Assembly: GCA_945905295.1 (NCBI GenBank) | Contig: CAMDPX010000061.1 | Span: 1 to 33,051, forward strand | Reading direction: 5' to 3' | DNA from: Planctomyces sp. SH-PL62 | GTDB taxonomy: Bacteria > Planctomycetota > Planctomycetia > Planctomycetales > Planctomycetaceae | DNA length: 33,051 nt | Shown here: piece by piece, positions 32,997-33,051 of the stretch | Layout of the letters: every line of letters starts with the position of its first letter | How positions within the stretch are numbered: position 1 is the first letter of the stretch | Position numbers and translations under genes: made by a program | The notes under the pieces: model-generated | What the model was told of the DNA's origin: nothing | Databases searched by the model: none | The model's input: only the letters and a program-made list of their open reading frames with translations

Positions 32997-33051
32997 GGCG
33001 AGCGGGGCGGCGTCAGCCCCCCGGTTGTCAGTGGGGATCGCGACCACCGGG
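32997..33051. repeat. GC-rich palindromic repeat (family C, copy 4), cut by the window end
   Basis: GGCGAGCGGGGCGGCGTCAG.. starts here as in copies 2 and 3. The inverted right arm begins at ACCACCGGG where the window ends. Confidence 0.88.

Overview
This 33 kb window looks like a chromosomal segment of a planctomycete. The basis is gene content: a very large PSCyt1/DUF1549/DUF1553 protein followed by a DUF1501 protein, secreted PQQ-propeller, Gfo/Idh/MocA and SGNH/alpha-beta hydrolase proteins, high GC and many short intergenic palindromes. No rRNA, tRNA, CRISPR array, phage or transposase gene was seen. Genus cannot be assigned from this sequence alone.

Layout: 88-6127 (+) holds an SDR oxidoreductase, the PSCyt1 protein and the DUF1501 protein. 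6425-9553 (+) holds an ABC exporter gene broken at its Walker A region, overlapping an SGNH hydrolase. 9718-14953 (-) holds four exported proteins: PQQ propeller, Gfo/Idh/MocA oxidoreductase and two alpha/beta hydrolases. 15430-16784 (+) holds a secreted peroxiredoxin and a thioredoxin-like protein with an in-frame TGA in a C-x-x-(TGA) motif. 16876-19667 holds a nucleoside-type MFS transporter (-) and purA (+). 19869-22999 holds a LutA-like protein (-), a PAP2 phosphatase lipoprotein (+) and a DUF218 membrane protein (-). 23189-23720 (+) holds two related small lipoproteins. 23781-25669 (+) is leuA behind a leader that looks like a leucine attenuator. 25909-32971 holds an MFS transporter (+), a 3-hydroxyacyl-CoA dehydrogenase (-), a PilT-like ATPase (-), a metallo-beta-lactamase-fold protein (+) and a large alpha/beta hydrolase-domain protein (+).

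Three things stand out. First, 16221-16784 may encode a selenoprotein: TGA occupies the second position of a CxxC-like motif and a compact hairpin with a GGU loop follows it. Second, 23838-23957 has a 15-codon leader with seven leucines, a perfect 12-bp terminator and a possible antiterminator in front of leuA. Third, the window is full of palindromic elements. One class has GTAG or GTGG directly 5' of a stem-loop, usually as inverted pairs, which is the architecture of REP sequences/REPINs. Stems differ between copies with compensatory changes while loops stay constant. Two copies sit in frame inside the PSCyt1 gene, one supplies the TAG stop codons of two convergent genes, and one lies inside another copy, flanked by a 9-bp direct repeat.
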